This document shows, one piece after another, positions 8,600 through 17,019 of a stretch of 23,785 bases of DNA. Position 1 is the first letter of the stretch; each line of letters starts with the position of its first letter. The position numbers and the translations under genes are program-made. Under the pieces are notes generated by a model, which was not told the DNA's origin, did no database searches, and saw only the letters and a program-made list of their open reading frames with translations. The stretch is from JAIPAH01 sp964345255. Its GTDB lineage: Bacteria > Bacteroidota > Bacteroidia > Bacteroidales > JAIPAH01. The stretch lies in NCBI GenBank assembly GCA_964345255.1, contig CAYFQK010000019.1, forward strand, positions 1-23,785, written 5' to 3'.

Positions 8600-9760
8600 C
8601 TAATCTTCCTCTCCATAAAACTCCAAATCCATCTGAACAATTTCGGGACGGGTACCGAAACGAACCGACGGACCCCAGCTACCCACACCCGATGACACGT
8701 AAACATGCATATTCCCCATCAAAGCATAGCCATTACTCACCTTAAAAGTGGCTTTAGCTATGTAATTTAGGGGCCAGTTTTGCCCGTTGTGAGTGTGCCC
8801 GGAGATGGTGAAATCCACCCCGGCTTTTTGTTTCTCATCCATCTCCACCGGTTGATGGTCTATTAAAATTAGCGGTTTATTACGATCAGCCTGGTTAAAC
8901 AGTTCTGGCAATGATTTCCTCGGAATTCCCGTAAATCGCTCCCTGTCTTTATCCTCGCGGCCGGCCAGAGTAATTCCTTTCCATTCAACCCACTCATCTC
9001 TCAAGTATCGTATATTGAATTGCTGAAGATAGTTTAATGATTTTTCCACACCCCCTATATATTCATGGTTTCCGGTCACAGCAAAAACAGGCGGCTGTAA
9101 TTCGGTGAGACAGCGTCCCATGTTGTGTTTAATCACCGGGGTAATATCCTCATCCACAAGGTCCCCGGCTATAATCACCCCGTCAGGATCCATATTATTA
9201 ATTTTCCTGATAATTCTTGATAGCCTGTTTTTCCCAATAATGGTTCCGAGATGTACATCTGAAATTAGGGCAATCCGGAGTCGGCTCGTTTCCGCATTGT
9301 GTTTATTTAAAGGTATCCTAATCTTACGGTATGTGGGGCTAATGGCTCTCAAATGTCCGACAACGTTTATGAGCAGGACCACCATAGCACAAGAGAGTAA
9401 TCCAATAAATTGCATTTTTTCAGGATCACCGGAAAATAGTTCAGGTGTTAGTCCGGGGATTCCCAAAAAAAGATCGGCCAAATCAGTTAGTAATGTCATT
9501 AAAAAACCATATAGCAGAATACCCAACCAAAAGGCACCTGTCCAGTGGAGAACATTGGAAACGCGGGAATAGCGGAATCTTTCCAACACTCTTCCCACAG
9601 GATAACTAGCAACCAGAATAATAAAAACCCATTTAAATGGTGACTGCCATTCAGGTCTGAAAGTTAAAGCAGCCATTGAACGATCAAAAACATAATAATT
9701 GGCAGCGAAGTAGATGAGGAGTACCAGAGAAAAAAATATGATGAATTGAATTTTCTTCAT
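8600..9760 (-). CDS. Membrane-anchored metallophosphoesterase
   Basis: The protein has 386 residues when started at ATG 9760. An upstream in-frame start at 9838 would add 26 residues across an AT-rich, promoter-like gap and is less likely. The N-terminal half has about four hydrophobic helices; the C-terminal half is a calcineurin-like phosphoesterase. Metal-binding motifs in order are 'SDVHLG' (D168, H170), 'GDLVD' (D200), 'GNHEY' (N231, H232), 'IDHQP' (H302) and 'GHTHNG' (H322, H324), so the active site is complete. It resembles the YkuE/YaeI branch, some members of which act on lipid-linked phosphates. The substrate here is unknown. It converges on the VTC gene and diverges from porW. Confidence 0.85.
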   Translation of the reverse strand: MKKIQFIIFFSLVLLIYFAANYYVFDRSMAALTFRPEWQSPFKWVFIILVASYPVGRVLERFRYSRVSNVLHWTGAFWLGILLYGFLMTLLTDLADLFLGIPGLTPELFSGDPEKMQFIGLLSCAMVVLLINVVGHLRAISPTYRKIRIPLNKHNAETSRLRIALISDVHLGTIIGKNRLSRIIRKINNMDPDGVIIAGDLVDEDITPVIKHNMGRCLTELQPPVFAVTGNHEYIGGVEKSLNYLQQFNIRYLRDEWVEWKGITLAGREDKDRERFTGIPRKSLPELFNQADRNKPLILIDHQPVEMDEKQKAGVDFTISGHTHNGQNWPLNYIAKATFKVSNGYALMGNMHVYVSSGVGSWGPSVRFGTRPEIVQMDLEFYGEED

Positions 9761-9807
9761 AAAAGCGTTTATTTGTGGGCTAAAATATGAAATTACATAA
9801 AATAAAA

Positions 9808-9815
9808 TATTTTTG
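9808..9815 (+). promoter_or_regulatory. Candidate -7 box upstream of porW/sprE
   Basis: TATTTTTG fits TAnnTTTG and lies 38 bases before the TTG start at 9854. There is no convincing -33 TTTG at the normal distance. The surrounding 93-bp gap between divergent genes is very AT-rich, which fits a promoter region. Confidence 0.3.
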
Positions 9816-9853
9816 CAGTTTTTAAGTTTGATATTCAAAAGGAAAATAAAATT

Positions 9854-12556
9854 TTGAGAAAGACGCGTCCAATCATATATCTACTTCTGGTAACAGGAAG
9901 CATATGGCTTATCTTTTCGGGATGTTCCACGAAGCGAAATACCTTTACGCGCCGGGTGTATCACAATTTAACAGCCCACTACAACGCTTACTGGAATGGA
10001 AACCAAAGCCTTCAGGAGGGCAAAAGGGAACTTAAAAGCTCCGTTGATGACAATTATGCGGACATCATCCCTATTTTTAACTACGGAACGAAGGAAGATG
10101 GCACCAGTTTAGCGCCACATATGGATCGCGCCCGCGATAAGGGTAAGAAAGTGATCCGCCGGCATTCGATGGAATTCGGGGGTACGGAATACGTACGATG
10201 GATAGACGATAGCTGGCTGATGATAGGCAAAGCCCAGTTTTTCAAACACGAATACCTGAAGGCGCGCAGAACCTTTGAGAGAGTCATCAGGGATTATGAA
10301 GCCCCTGAAAAGCTTGAAGCCTTACTATGGCTTGGAAGGACCTTCACGCAACTGGAATACTACGGTAAAGCCTCATCAACCCTTGACAGGCTGAAAAATC
10401 AGATGGGAAACAGCGATGAAGTCAACAGTTTCACGCGGAGCCATTTGCCCTTGATGTACGCGGAGCTGCAGTTAAAGCAAGACAACTATGATGCTGCCGT
10501 ACCTCATTTGTTAAACGGCATCAGCCTGCTGAAGGACAAACAATTAAAAACCAGAACAATGTTTATCCTCGCCCAGATATACCAGGAGCAGGAACGCGAT
10601 GAGCTGGCCTCAAAATATTTCAGAAAAGTTATAAGAAGGAATCCCGAATATGAAATGGCCTTTAATGCCCGGATACGCCTGGCCACTTCCATTGAGGTAG
10701 GTAGTGAAGAGTCGGCGGAAGTCGTAGAAGAACTTAACGACATGCTGGAGGACGCAAAAAATGAAGAATTTAAAGACCAGATTTACTATGCCCTTGGCGA
10801 AATAGCCATGAAAAAAGAGCAGGACTCCCTGGCCATCAGCCATTACAGAAAGTCGGTGGCTCACAGTATCGACAATGACTTTCAGCGGGCTACCTCATCG
10901 CTTAAAGCGGCCGATTTTTACTTTGACCGTAAAACTTACGAGCTGGCGCAGGCCTATTATGATACAGCTATGCAGGTTCTTCCGGCAGATTATCCCAATT
11001 ACACTCAAATTCAGCGCAAGACCTATACTCTTTCGCGCCTTGTTGAAAACCTAAAAGTTTATCAGCGTCAGGACAGTCTGCAGCGCCTGGCAAAAATGGA
11101 CGAGAAAGAACGAAATGCAGTAATCGATTCCGTCATTGCCGCTTACAAAGAAGAACAAAAACGCATCAAACAACAGGAACTTCAAAGACGACAAGCCGCC
11201 TCACAGATGCGGCAAGGCAGAAGGCGCAATGAACGGACGCAGGGCGGATTGGGCTCAGCCGGCGGTGGATGGTACTTTTACAATACCCAAGCCCGGAGCA
11301 TGGGGTACAATGAGTTTATGCAGAAATGGGGCCGCAGAAAACTTGAAGACCTCTGGAGACTGAGCAGCAAGCAGCAAGCGTCCTCCTTTGGTATGGAAGG
11401 AGACCAGCAAGGAATGGCAACCCTGTCCGATACGGCCAAAAGCGATAGTGCCCAAACCATCGCCACCGACCCGGTGAAAAGGGAAACCTATACGCAATAT
11501 ATCCCCACCTCCGGGGAGCAAATGGAACTTTCTAATGCCAAAATGGCACAAGCACTCTATAACATGGGTTTCATTTATAAAATCCAGTTAGAAAATAAAA
11601 AACAAGCCATAAAGTCTTTTGAAGAATACGTTGAGCGCTTCCCTGAAAGAGAAGATGCCATAAAATGCTATTACCAGCTTTTCAAGCTTAACGAGCAATT
11701 GGGAAATACCACTGAAGCACAACGATATAAGAATATTATCCTTAATGATTATCCCGACAGCGATTACGCTTTAATTCTGCAGGATCCGGAATATTACAAG
11801 AATCTCCTCAGTGATCAGAAAAAAATGAAAAGCATGTATAAAGAAGCTTATCGTGCTTTTAACGAAGGGGAGTATTTGACTGTAAAACTAATAAGCGATG
11901 ATGCCATAACGAACTATCAGCAAACCGATATCACTCCCCGCTTTAAATATTTGCGCGCTTTATCCTTAAGGCGCCTGGAAGACAGCAAAGACACCCTGAA
12001 AACAGAACTTCAGGATATCGTTAAAAACTATCCGAATAGCGAAGTGTATGGACTGGCCCAAAACATCCTGAGAAAAATGCAGGAAGACGCCGACACCCTC
12101 TCCACCGACCAAAAAGAGCAACAGGAAAAACAGGAACAACTGACTCAGGCCATGGAGAAGTTTAAAGAAGCCGATAGCGAGGACCATTTCTATATCATGA
12201 TTCTGAATAGCGACAGTGTGGATGTGAGCGCCACCAAAGTGAAAATTTCCGACTTCAACCAAAAATTCTTTGGCAATGAAGAGCTTAAAGTATCCAGTGT
12301 GGTTTTTGATGATCCAAAAATCATGGTGACCGTCAGCGATTTCAAAAATAAAAATGAGGCCTTAACTTACTTCCGGTCTATCGTAGAAAATACCTACGTT
12401 TTTTCTGATATTGAAAACGATGATTTCAGGAATTACATGATTTCGGCAGGCAATTATCCAAAATTCTACAAATCCAAAGATATCACCAATTACCATCTTT
12501 TCTTCGAGAAAACATACCTTAAAGAAGGCGAGCATCCGAAAATAGGAGAGCTATGA
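9854..12556 (+). CDS. sprE: PorW/SprE family type IX secretion lipoprotein
   Basis: The protein has 900 residues with a lipoprotein signal: a hydrophobic stretch at residues 7-22 and lipobox F-S-G-C with Cys24. Directly after it comes the family hallmark 'YHNLTAHYNAYWNGNQSLQEG', then tetratricopeptide-like helical repeats through most of the chain (about 110-400 and 560-770). Between them is a Gln/Arg-rich low-complexity stretch (about 430-460) and 'GGGWYFYNTQARSMGYNEF'. A C-terminal alpha/beta domain of about 100 residues resembles those that follow TPRs in PorW/SprE. Family members are needed for type IX secretion and for gliding, and PorW is thought to link the PorK/PorN ring to other T9SS parts. 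The start is TTG; no in-frame ATG lies near, and the signal peptide begins there. The stop is 21 bases before the bactofilin ATG. Confidence 0.9.
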   Translation: MRKTRPIIYLLLVTGSIWLIFSGCSTKRNTFTRRVYHNLTAHYNAYWNGNQSLQEGKRELKSSVDDNYADIIPIFNYGTKEDGTSLAPHMDRARDKGKKVIRRHSMEFGGTEYVRWIDDSWLMIGKAQFFKHEYLKARRTFERVIRDYEAPEKLEALLWLGRTFTQLEYYGKASSTLDRLKNQMGNSDEVNSFTRSHLPLMYAELQLKQDNYDAAVPHLLNGISLLKDKQLKTRTMFILAQIYQEQERDELASKYFRKVIRRNPEYEMAFNARIRLATSIEVGSEESAEVVEELNDMLEDAKNEEFKDQIYYALGEIAMKKEQDSLAISHYRKSVAHSIDNDFQRATSSLKAADFYFDRKTYELAQAYYDTAMQVLPADYPNYTQIQRKTYTLSRLVENLKVYQRQDSLQRLAKMDEKERNAVIDSVIAAYKEEQKRIKQQELQRRQAASQMRQGRRRNERTQGGLGSAGGGWYFYNTQARSMGYNEFMQKWGRRKLEDLWRLSSKQQASSFGMEGDQQGMATLSDTAKSDSAQTIATDPVKRETYTQYIPTSGEQMELSNAKMAQALYNMGFIYKIQLENKKQAIKSFEEYVERFPEREDAIKCYYQLFKLNEQLGNTTEAQRYKNIILNDYPDSDYALILQDPEYYKNLLSDQKKMKSMYKEAYRAFNEGEYLTVKLISDDAITNYQQTDITPRFKYLRALSLRRLEDSKDTLKTELQDIVKNYPNSEVYGLAQNILRKMQEDADTLSTDQKEQQEKQEQLTQAMEKFKEADSEDHFYIMILNSDSVDVSATKVKISDFNQKFFGNEELKVSSVVFDDPKIMVTVSDFKNKNEALTYFRSIVENTYVFSDIENDDFRNYMISAGNYPKFYKSKDITNYHLFFEKTYLKEGEHPKIGEL

Positions 12557-12564
12557 TAATTGAT

Positions 12565-12572
12565 TATCTTTG
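12565..12572 (+). promoter_or_regulatory. Candidate -7 box before the bactofilin gene
   Basis: TATCTTTG matches TAnnTTTG in the 21-bp gap between porW and the bactofilin ATG at 12578. If it is used, transcription would begin at or just after that ATG and translation would start at the in-frame ATG at 12605 instead. No -33 element is visible, so read-through from porW remains the simpler view. Confidence 0.25.
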
Positions 12573-12577
12573 TTAAG

Positions 12578-13006
12578 ATGTTTAAGAAAAATACCAAAAA
12601 AAGTATGTCAAAAAACAATGACTCCAATTCTCTGGCAGTCAATCTCATTGCCAATGGAACGACGTTTAAAGGAGATATTCAAACGGATAGTGATTTACGT
12701 ATTGACGGCGTATTAAACGGAACCATCCAGTCGAAAGGAAAAGTTATCGTTGGTGAAACCGGCCAAATGGAAGGTGAGATACAGTGTAAGAATGCTGATA
12801 TTTCGGGTAAAGTCAACGCCAACATAAAAATCGCTGAATCGCTTACGCTGAAATCATCGGCGAAAGTAAATGGCGAAGTCCTCACCAAAAAGCTCTCTAT
12901 AGAGGAGGGAGCTATCTTTACGGCCAACTGCCGCATGGATGATTCTGTGAGTTCGCAGAAAAAATCTGCCAATGAAGCTAAAGCTAAAGAAAAACAGCGG
13001 GAATGA
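12578..13006 (+). CDS. Bactofilin (polymer-forming cytoskeletal protein)
   Basis: A small protein of 142 residues with a right-handed beta-helix bactofilin domain. The repeats are visible as 'TTFKGDIQTDSDLRIDGVL', 'GTIQSKGKVIVGETGQMEGEI', 'NADISGKVNANIKIAE', 'LTLKSSAKVNGEVLTKKLSIEEGAIF' and 'NCRMDD'. The short N-terminal tail and the Lys-rich C-terminal tail are disordered, as is usual. Bactofilins polymerise without nucleotide and act as scaffolds for cell-shape or envelope machines. An upstream TTG (12560) is possible but overlaps promoter-like sequence, and an internal ATG at 12605 is a second candidate start. The 3' end overlaps the AtpZ-like gene by 35 bases, and porW is immediately upstream, so the three genes probably form one transcription unit. 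Confidence 0.9.
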   Translation: MFKKNTKKSMSKNNDSNSLAVNLIANGTTFKGDIQTDSDLRIDGVLNGTIQSKGKVIVGETGQMEGEIQCKNADISGKVNANIKIAESLTLKSSAKVNGEVLTKKLSIEEGAIFTANCRMDDSVSSQKKSANEAKAKEKQRE

Positions 13007-13286
13007 TTTTATAAAATATTCCTCCATAGGCATACAGATGTTCTTGATTATAGCTTTAGGCACATGGGGCGGTATCAAATTGGATGAAATAACTGATTTT
13101 TATCCCCTTTTTATGGGATCGACGGGCGTCAAGCTTTTAATCTATATGGGGACCCTGTTCATCATGGCTTTCACTTTGCAAAACGATCCGTTACCTTTTA
13201 TCATAGGTTTTTTCATACTCTGCCTTTTTTATAGTATTTTTGAGATCATCACTTTTTTAAAACAATCAAAGCAAATTCAGAACTAA
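12972..13286 (+). CDS. AtpZ/AtpI-like membrane protein
   Basis: A membrane protein of 104 residues. The N-terminal 45 residues match the AtpZ family closely: 'FIKYSSIGIQMFLIIALGTWGGIKLDE', a helix ending in the conserved G-x-K-L-D-E. Family members are usually shorter, with two helices. Here a second helix (about 46-68) is followed by 'QNDPLPF' and a third helix (about 72-95), so the C-terminus is longer than typical. AtpZ and AtpI assist F1Fo ATP synthase assembly or ion supply. The gene often precedes the atp operon in this phylum, but none follows here. It starts inside the bactofilin gene (35-base overlap), and no later start fits. Confidence 0.7.
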   Translation: MKLKLKKNSGNDFIKYSSIGIQMFLIIALGTWGGIKLDEITDFYPLFMGSTGVKLLIYMGTLFIMAFTLQNDPLPFIIGFFILCLFYSIFEIITFLKQSKQIQN

Positions 13287-13346
13287 AGGGAGTCCAGATG
13301 TTGACCTAAATATTAATTTTACAAATAAATTAAAAGACCATTTACT

Positions 13347-13757
13347 ATGATATACATTACCAGAAGAGAGCGTTTTAATGCAGCCCACCGACTTTACAGA
13401 GAAGACTACGACGACAAAACCAATTACGAAGTTTTCGGTCCGTGCAGTAACCCCAACTGGCACGGCCACAACTACGTGATGTGGGTAACAATAAAGGGAG
13501 ATATCAACCCGAAAACCGGTTTTTTAATCAACCTGAAAGATTTGAGCAAGATCCTAAAGGAAAAGGTGATAAACAAGATCGACCATAAAAACATGAATAC
13601 GGAAGTAGACTTTATGAGTGGCCGGTTTGCCTCAACCGAAAGCCTTGCAGTAGCTATCTGGGAAGAGATTGATCAACCGGTAAAGAACCTGGGAGCGCAT
13701 TTGCATTGCATAAAAATATCTGAAACAGAAAACAACTTTGTAGAGTATTATGGATAA
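13347..13757 (+). CDS. 6-pyruvoyl-tetrahydropterin synthase / QueD family protein
   Basis: The protein is 136 residues with a complete active site. The zinc ligands are His14 ('FNAAHR'), His39 and His41 ('WHGHNY'). The catalytic set is Cys33, Asp79 and His80 ('KIDHKN'), and the pterin-anchoring Glu lies in 'ISETENNF' (126-128). The Cys is six residues before the zinc HGH, as in animal PTPS, rather than four as in E. coli QueD. Either 6-pyruvoyl-tetrahydropterin or 6-carboxy-tetrahydropterin could be the product, for pterin cofactors or for queuosine. The substrate, 7,8-dihydroneopterin triphosphate, is made by the product of the next gene, folE, which overlaps it by 8 bases. That overlap indicates one pathway and coupled translation. 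Confidence 0.88.
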   Translation: MIYITRRERFNAAHRLYREDYDDKTNYEVFGPCSNPNWHGHNYVMWVTIKGDINPKTGFLINLKDLSKILKEKVINKIDHKNMNTEVDFMSGRFASTESLAVAIWEEIDQPVKNLGAHLHCIKISETENNFVEYYG

Positions 13758-14412
13758 AGGGAAAGAAAACCATAATCTGAAAGCAAAATCGCATGAATTT
13801 TACAGCGAGGATGCAGAAGGATATGAAAGACTGGATCGATACAACCAGGCGACCCTGGAAAAACTGGCAGAACATTACCGGGAAATATTAAAGCTGATTG
13901 GAGAGAATCCTGAAAGAGAAGGACTGGTAGAAACCCCGCTGCGGGTGGCTAAAGCTATGCAGTTCCTGACGCACGGTTATGATCTGAATCCCGAAGAAAT
14001 GCTCCGGCAGGCCAAGTTCAAGGAAGATTACCGGGAGATGGTTATTGTGAAAGACATCGAAATATACTCGATGTGCGAGCACCACATGATCCCTTTCGTT
14101 GGTAAAGCGCATGTAGCCTACATCCCTAATGGCTACATTACCGGACTCAGCAAAGTTGCCAGGGTCGTGGAAGCATACGCCCGTCGCCTGCAAGTGCAGG
14201 AGCGATTGACAACACAAATTAAAGAATGTATTCAAAACACCCTAAACCCCCTCGGCGTGGCCGTTGTTATAGAAGCAAAGCATTACTGCATGGCCATGCG
14301 GGGTATACAGAAGCAAAACTCTGTAACAACCACTTCCGATTTTACAGGGGCTTTTAAGCGCAGTGAAACGCGCGCCGAATTTATTAATTTAATAGGCGCT
14401 AACCTGGGCTAA
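13750..14412 (+). CDS. folE: GTP cyclohydrolase I
   Basis: The 220-residue enzyme converts GTP to 7,8-dihydroneopterin triphosphate, the entry step to folate, biopterin and queuosine. Zinc ligands Cys109 and His112 ('SMCEHHM') and Cys180 ('HYCMAMRG') are present, as are catalytic His111 and His178. The numbering is offset by one from the E. coli enzyme (Cys110, His113, Cys181). The substrate-binding 'GLSKVARVVE', 'QVQERLT' and 'SVTTTSDFTGAF' segments are also intact. The charged N-terminal extension of about 30 residues is within the normal range. The overlap with the PTPS/QueD gene points to shared expression. Confidence 0.96.
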   Translation: MDKGKENHNLKAKSHEFYSEDAEGYERLDRYNQATLEKLAEHYREILKLIGENPEREGLVETPLRVAKAMQFLTHGYDLNPEEMLRQAKFKEDYREMVIVKDIEIYSMCEHHMIPFVGKAHVAYIPNGYITGLSKVARVVEAYARRLQVQERLTTQIKECIQNTLNPLGVAVVIEAKHYCMAMRGIQKQNSVTTTSDFTGAFKRSETRAEFINLIGANLG

Positions 14413-14519
14413 AAATTATAAAACAGTTAAATGTGCCGTACAGCGCTCCAAAGCAGCTGATAACCCGTCGCTGAATGGTATAATATTTGCTATGTGTGAT
14501 TCAACAAAAATAGAAAACT

Positions 14520-15254
14520 ATGTTTCCGCAAAATAATAATCAAAATTACAGCTTTCAGACCTCATACGCAGGCCCCGCATCAGCATCAGTGGCCAGGTCA
14601 TTTATGCAGCGTGTGTTTTCGTGGATGGCAATAGCTTTAGCCATTACTGCCTTTGTGGCATATTACTTTAGTTCCAGTGAAGCTTTGATGAGCTCGCTGA
14701 TAACGCAGCAAGGCCTGACAGGCCTGGGCTGGGTAGTAATGTTATCACCTATCGGGTTCGTCCTGATCATGTCATTCGGATTTCAAAAGCTATCCTCAGG
14801 AACCCTGACACTAATTTTCGGAGCCTATTCGATAGTTATGGGAATGAGCCTGAGCTTTATCCTGCTGGTTTTTACAGCAGCCTCTATTTTCCAGACGTTT
14901 GCTGTTACAGCAGGAATGTTTGGGGTGATGGCCTTCCTGGGATATACCACAAAAACAGATTTAACTAAATTTGGCTCTCTTCTTATGATGGGGCTCATTG
15001 GGATTATCCTGGCAAGTGTTGTGAACATGTTTCTGGGAAGCAGCACCCTCGAATACATTATCAGTTTCCTGGGTGTAGTAATCTTTACCGGACTGGCAGC
15101 TTATGACACCCAAAAGTTAAAGCGCATGAGTGCGCAGCTTGAAGAGGGTTCTGAATCAGCAAAAAAGTTAACAATATTAGGAGCGTTAACTCTTTATCTT
15201 GATTTCATTAATTTATTCTTATTTTTGCTGCGCTTTTTAGGCGACAGGCGATAG
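14520..15254 (+). CDS. Bax inhibitor-1/YccA family membrane protein
   Basis: The protein is 244 residues with a Gln/Asn/Ser-rich cytoplasmic N-terminus (about 1-28) and seven hydrophobic helices. Family marks include 'FMQRVFSWMAIALAITAFVA' at the first helix and 'AAYDTQKLK', with the conserved Asp of the BI-1 calcium/pH site, near residue 195. The family (YccA, YbhL, TMBIM) forms membrane proteins that in some bacteria leak calcium or bind the FtsH protease; no specific role can be assigned here. The preceding 107-bp gap after folE contains no gene, so it may have its own promoter. fabD follows 43 bases downstream on the same strand. Confidence 0.92.
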   Translation: MFPQNNNQNYSFQTSYAGPASASVARSFMQRVFSWMAIALAITAFVAYYFSSSEALMSSLITQQGLTGLGWVVMLSPIGFVLIMSFGFQKLSSGTLTLIFGAYSIVMGMSLSFILLVFTAASIFQTFAVTAGMFGVMAFLGYTTKTDLTKFGSLLMMGLIGIILASVVNMFLGSSTLEYIISFLGVVIFTGLAAYDTQKLKRMSAQLEEGSESAKKLTILGALTLYLDFINLFLFLLRFLGDRR

Positions 15255-15297
15255 CCTTTCACCTATAAACAAATGAAAAACAAAATACTAAAGCTTT

Positions 15298-16182
15298 ATG
15301 ACCGCATACGTATTTCCCGGACAAGGGGCGCAATATCCAGGAATGGGTAAAGAACTCTATGACCATTCCCACGCTGCCAGAGATCTTTTTCAGAAAGCCA
15401 ATACCATCCTTGGTTTTCGAATTACCGATGTGATGTTTGAAGGCTCCGAGGAAGACCTTAAACAAACCAAAGTAACACAACCCTCCATTTTCCTGCACTC
15501 TGTCATTCTGGCAAGACTGATGGGAGAAGGTTTCAAGCCTGACTTAGTAGCCGGACACTCTCTGGGTGAGTTTTCCGCCCTGGTGGCCAACAAAGCCCTT
15601 AATTTTGAAGACGGCTTAAGGCTGGTTAGCAAACGGGCGATAGCTATGCAGAAAGCATGCGAAAAAGAACCCTCCACTATGGCCGCGGTTATGGGACTGG
15701 ATGAAAAAACCCTGAAAGAAACGCTGAGTCATATTGATGAAATCGTAGTGCCTGCCAATTATAACAGCCCCGGGCAAATTGTGATATCAGGCTCTGTAAA
15801 GGGCATAGAAATAGCCATGGAAAAACTGAAAGAGGCCGGAGCAAAAAGAGCTTTGCCCCTGAAAGTAGGTGGTGCATTTCATTCACCATTAATGGAGCCG
15901 GCAAAGGTGGAACTGGAGAAAGCCATTAAGAAAACAAAAATTGCCGAACCTATATGCCCCATTTATCAAAACGTAAGCGCTCAATCGGTGAAAAATCCCG
16001 AGGTGATAAAATCAAACCTTATTGCGCAGCTGACTTCACCGGTTAAATGGACACAGACCATTCAGAATATGATTGCTGATGGAGCAGATGAATTTATTGA
16101 AGTAGGGCCGGGAAAAGTCCTTCAGGGGCTCATAAAAAAGGTGAAACGCGATGTAAAGACATCCAGCGCCACGCTGGCTTAA
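15298..16182 (+). CDS. fabD: Malonyl-CoA:ACP transacylase
   Basis: The 294-residue enzyme moves malonyl from CoA to acyl carrier protein in fatty acid synthesis. The N-terminal 'VFPGQGAQYPGMG' is typical. The nucleophile is Ser88 in 'GHSLGEFSAL', the malonate-binding Arg is Arg113, and the catalytic His is His195 in 'GGAFHSPLM'. 'NYNSPGQIVISG' and the C-terminal 'EVGPGKVLQGL' complete the family pattern. An ATG at 15273 is in another frame, so 15298 is the start. No other fab genes are adjacent. The gene is closed by a strong hairpin terminator. Confidence 0.96.
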   Translation: MTAYVFPGQGAQYPGMGKELYDHSHAARDLFQKANTILGFRITDVMFEGSEEDLKQTKVTQPSIFLHSVILARLMGEGFKPDLVAGHSLGEFSALVANKALNFEDGLRLVSKRAIAMQKACEKEPSTMAAVMGLDEKTLKETLSHIDEIVVPANYNSPGQIVISGSVKGIEIAMEKLKEAGAKRALPLKVGGAFHSPLMEPAKVELEKAIKKTKIAEPICPIYQNVSAQSVKNPEVIKSNLIAQLTSPVKWTQTIQNMIADGADEFIEVGPGKVLQGLIKKVKRDVKTSSATLA

Positions 16183-16193
16183 TTACATAACGA

Positions 16194-16236
16194 GCCAAAA
16201 AAAAGGGATGGCATTGATGCTATCCCTTTTTTTGGC
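16194..16236. terminator. Bidirectional terminator between fabD and the reductase gene
   Basis: The left arm GCCAAAAAAAAGGGATGGCA pairs with the right arm TGCTATCCCTTTTTTTGGC across a short loop. It has one G-T pair and a one-base difference in the A/T run. The A-run and T-run on both sides allow Rho-independent termination in either direction, and the two flanking genes converge on it. Confidence 0.9.
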
Positions 16237-16249
16237 TTATAAAATTTCT

Positions 16250-16915
16250 CTAATGTTCGTAAACCAACTTTTCTTCTTTAACGCCCAGCTCCTTGAGTGA
16301 TGTGATTATTTGCTTGGTCATTCCGGGCGTACCGCAAATATAAAAATAGCGACTAAAGTCATCCACGTGATCTTGTAAAAAAGCTTTGTTAATTTTACCT
16401 GAGCGATAATTGTCATTGTTTTCCTGCGACAAAAGATAAGTTACATTTCCATCAAGCATTTTATCCAGTTCATCTTTCAGGATAATATCTTTTTCGGTTT
16501 TGTTAGCAAATAACAATTTGTTTCCATCAATATTTCCTTCTTTATGAAGTTGCCTTAAGATGGCCAGAAATGGTGTTATTCCTGCTCCACCGGCCAGGAA
16601 ATACCCCGGGCCTTTATATTCTATAGCTCCCCATACATCATGAATTAAAAGTTGATCCCCTTCTTCAAGTTCGCCAATGATATCAGTTACACCCTCTGTA
16701 TGGTAAACCTTGATGATAAATTCGAGATTTTCGTCGTCATTCAGCGAAGTAAATGTAAAAGGCCTTCGTTCTTCTTTCATTCCAGGCCTGTTTATAGCCA
16801 CTTCTGTGGCCTGACCGGGATTAAACGTATAGTTTTCGGGCTTCTCAGTAACAATTCGTCTAACATCATGGGTTAGCTCTTCTATTTCCAGAATTTTCAC
16901 AGTGTATTTTTCCAT
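16250..16915 (-). CDS. FAD/NAD(P)-binding ferredoxin or flavodoxin reductase-like protein
   Basis: The protein is 221 residues, with an FNR-type FAD-binding barrel followed by an NAD(P)-binding domain. FAD contact is shown by 'RPFTFTS' (51-57), the NAD(P) pyrophosphate loop by 'GGAGITPF' (109-116), and the C-terminal family motif by 'ICGTPGM' (193-199). There is no 2Fe-2S, globin or transmembrane domain, so this is a stand-alone reductase of about the minimum length. The electron partner is not known and no ferredoxin or oxygenase gene lies next to it. The 104-bp gap upstream separates it from rfbB on the same strand. Confidence 0.88.
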   Translation of the reverse strand: MEKYTVKILEIEELTHDVRRIVTEKPENYTFNPGQATEVAINRPGMKEERRPFTFTSLNDDENLEFIIKVYHTEGVTDIIGELEEGDQLLIHDVWGAIEYKGPGYFLAGGAGITPFLAILRQLHKEGNIDGNKLLFANKTEKDIILKDELDKMLDGNVTYLLSQENNDNYRSGKINKAFLQDHVDDFSRYFYICGTPGMTKQIITSLKELGVKEEKLVYEH

Positions 16916-17019
16916 TTTAGTTATTGTTTTTTCTTTTGAACCGATACAACAGGGATATCTGCGGTTTGTTCACCCATGTATCTTACACTGTTTTAAAAGC
17001 CCTCTGTAAGGTGCATACA

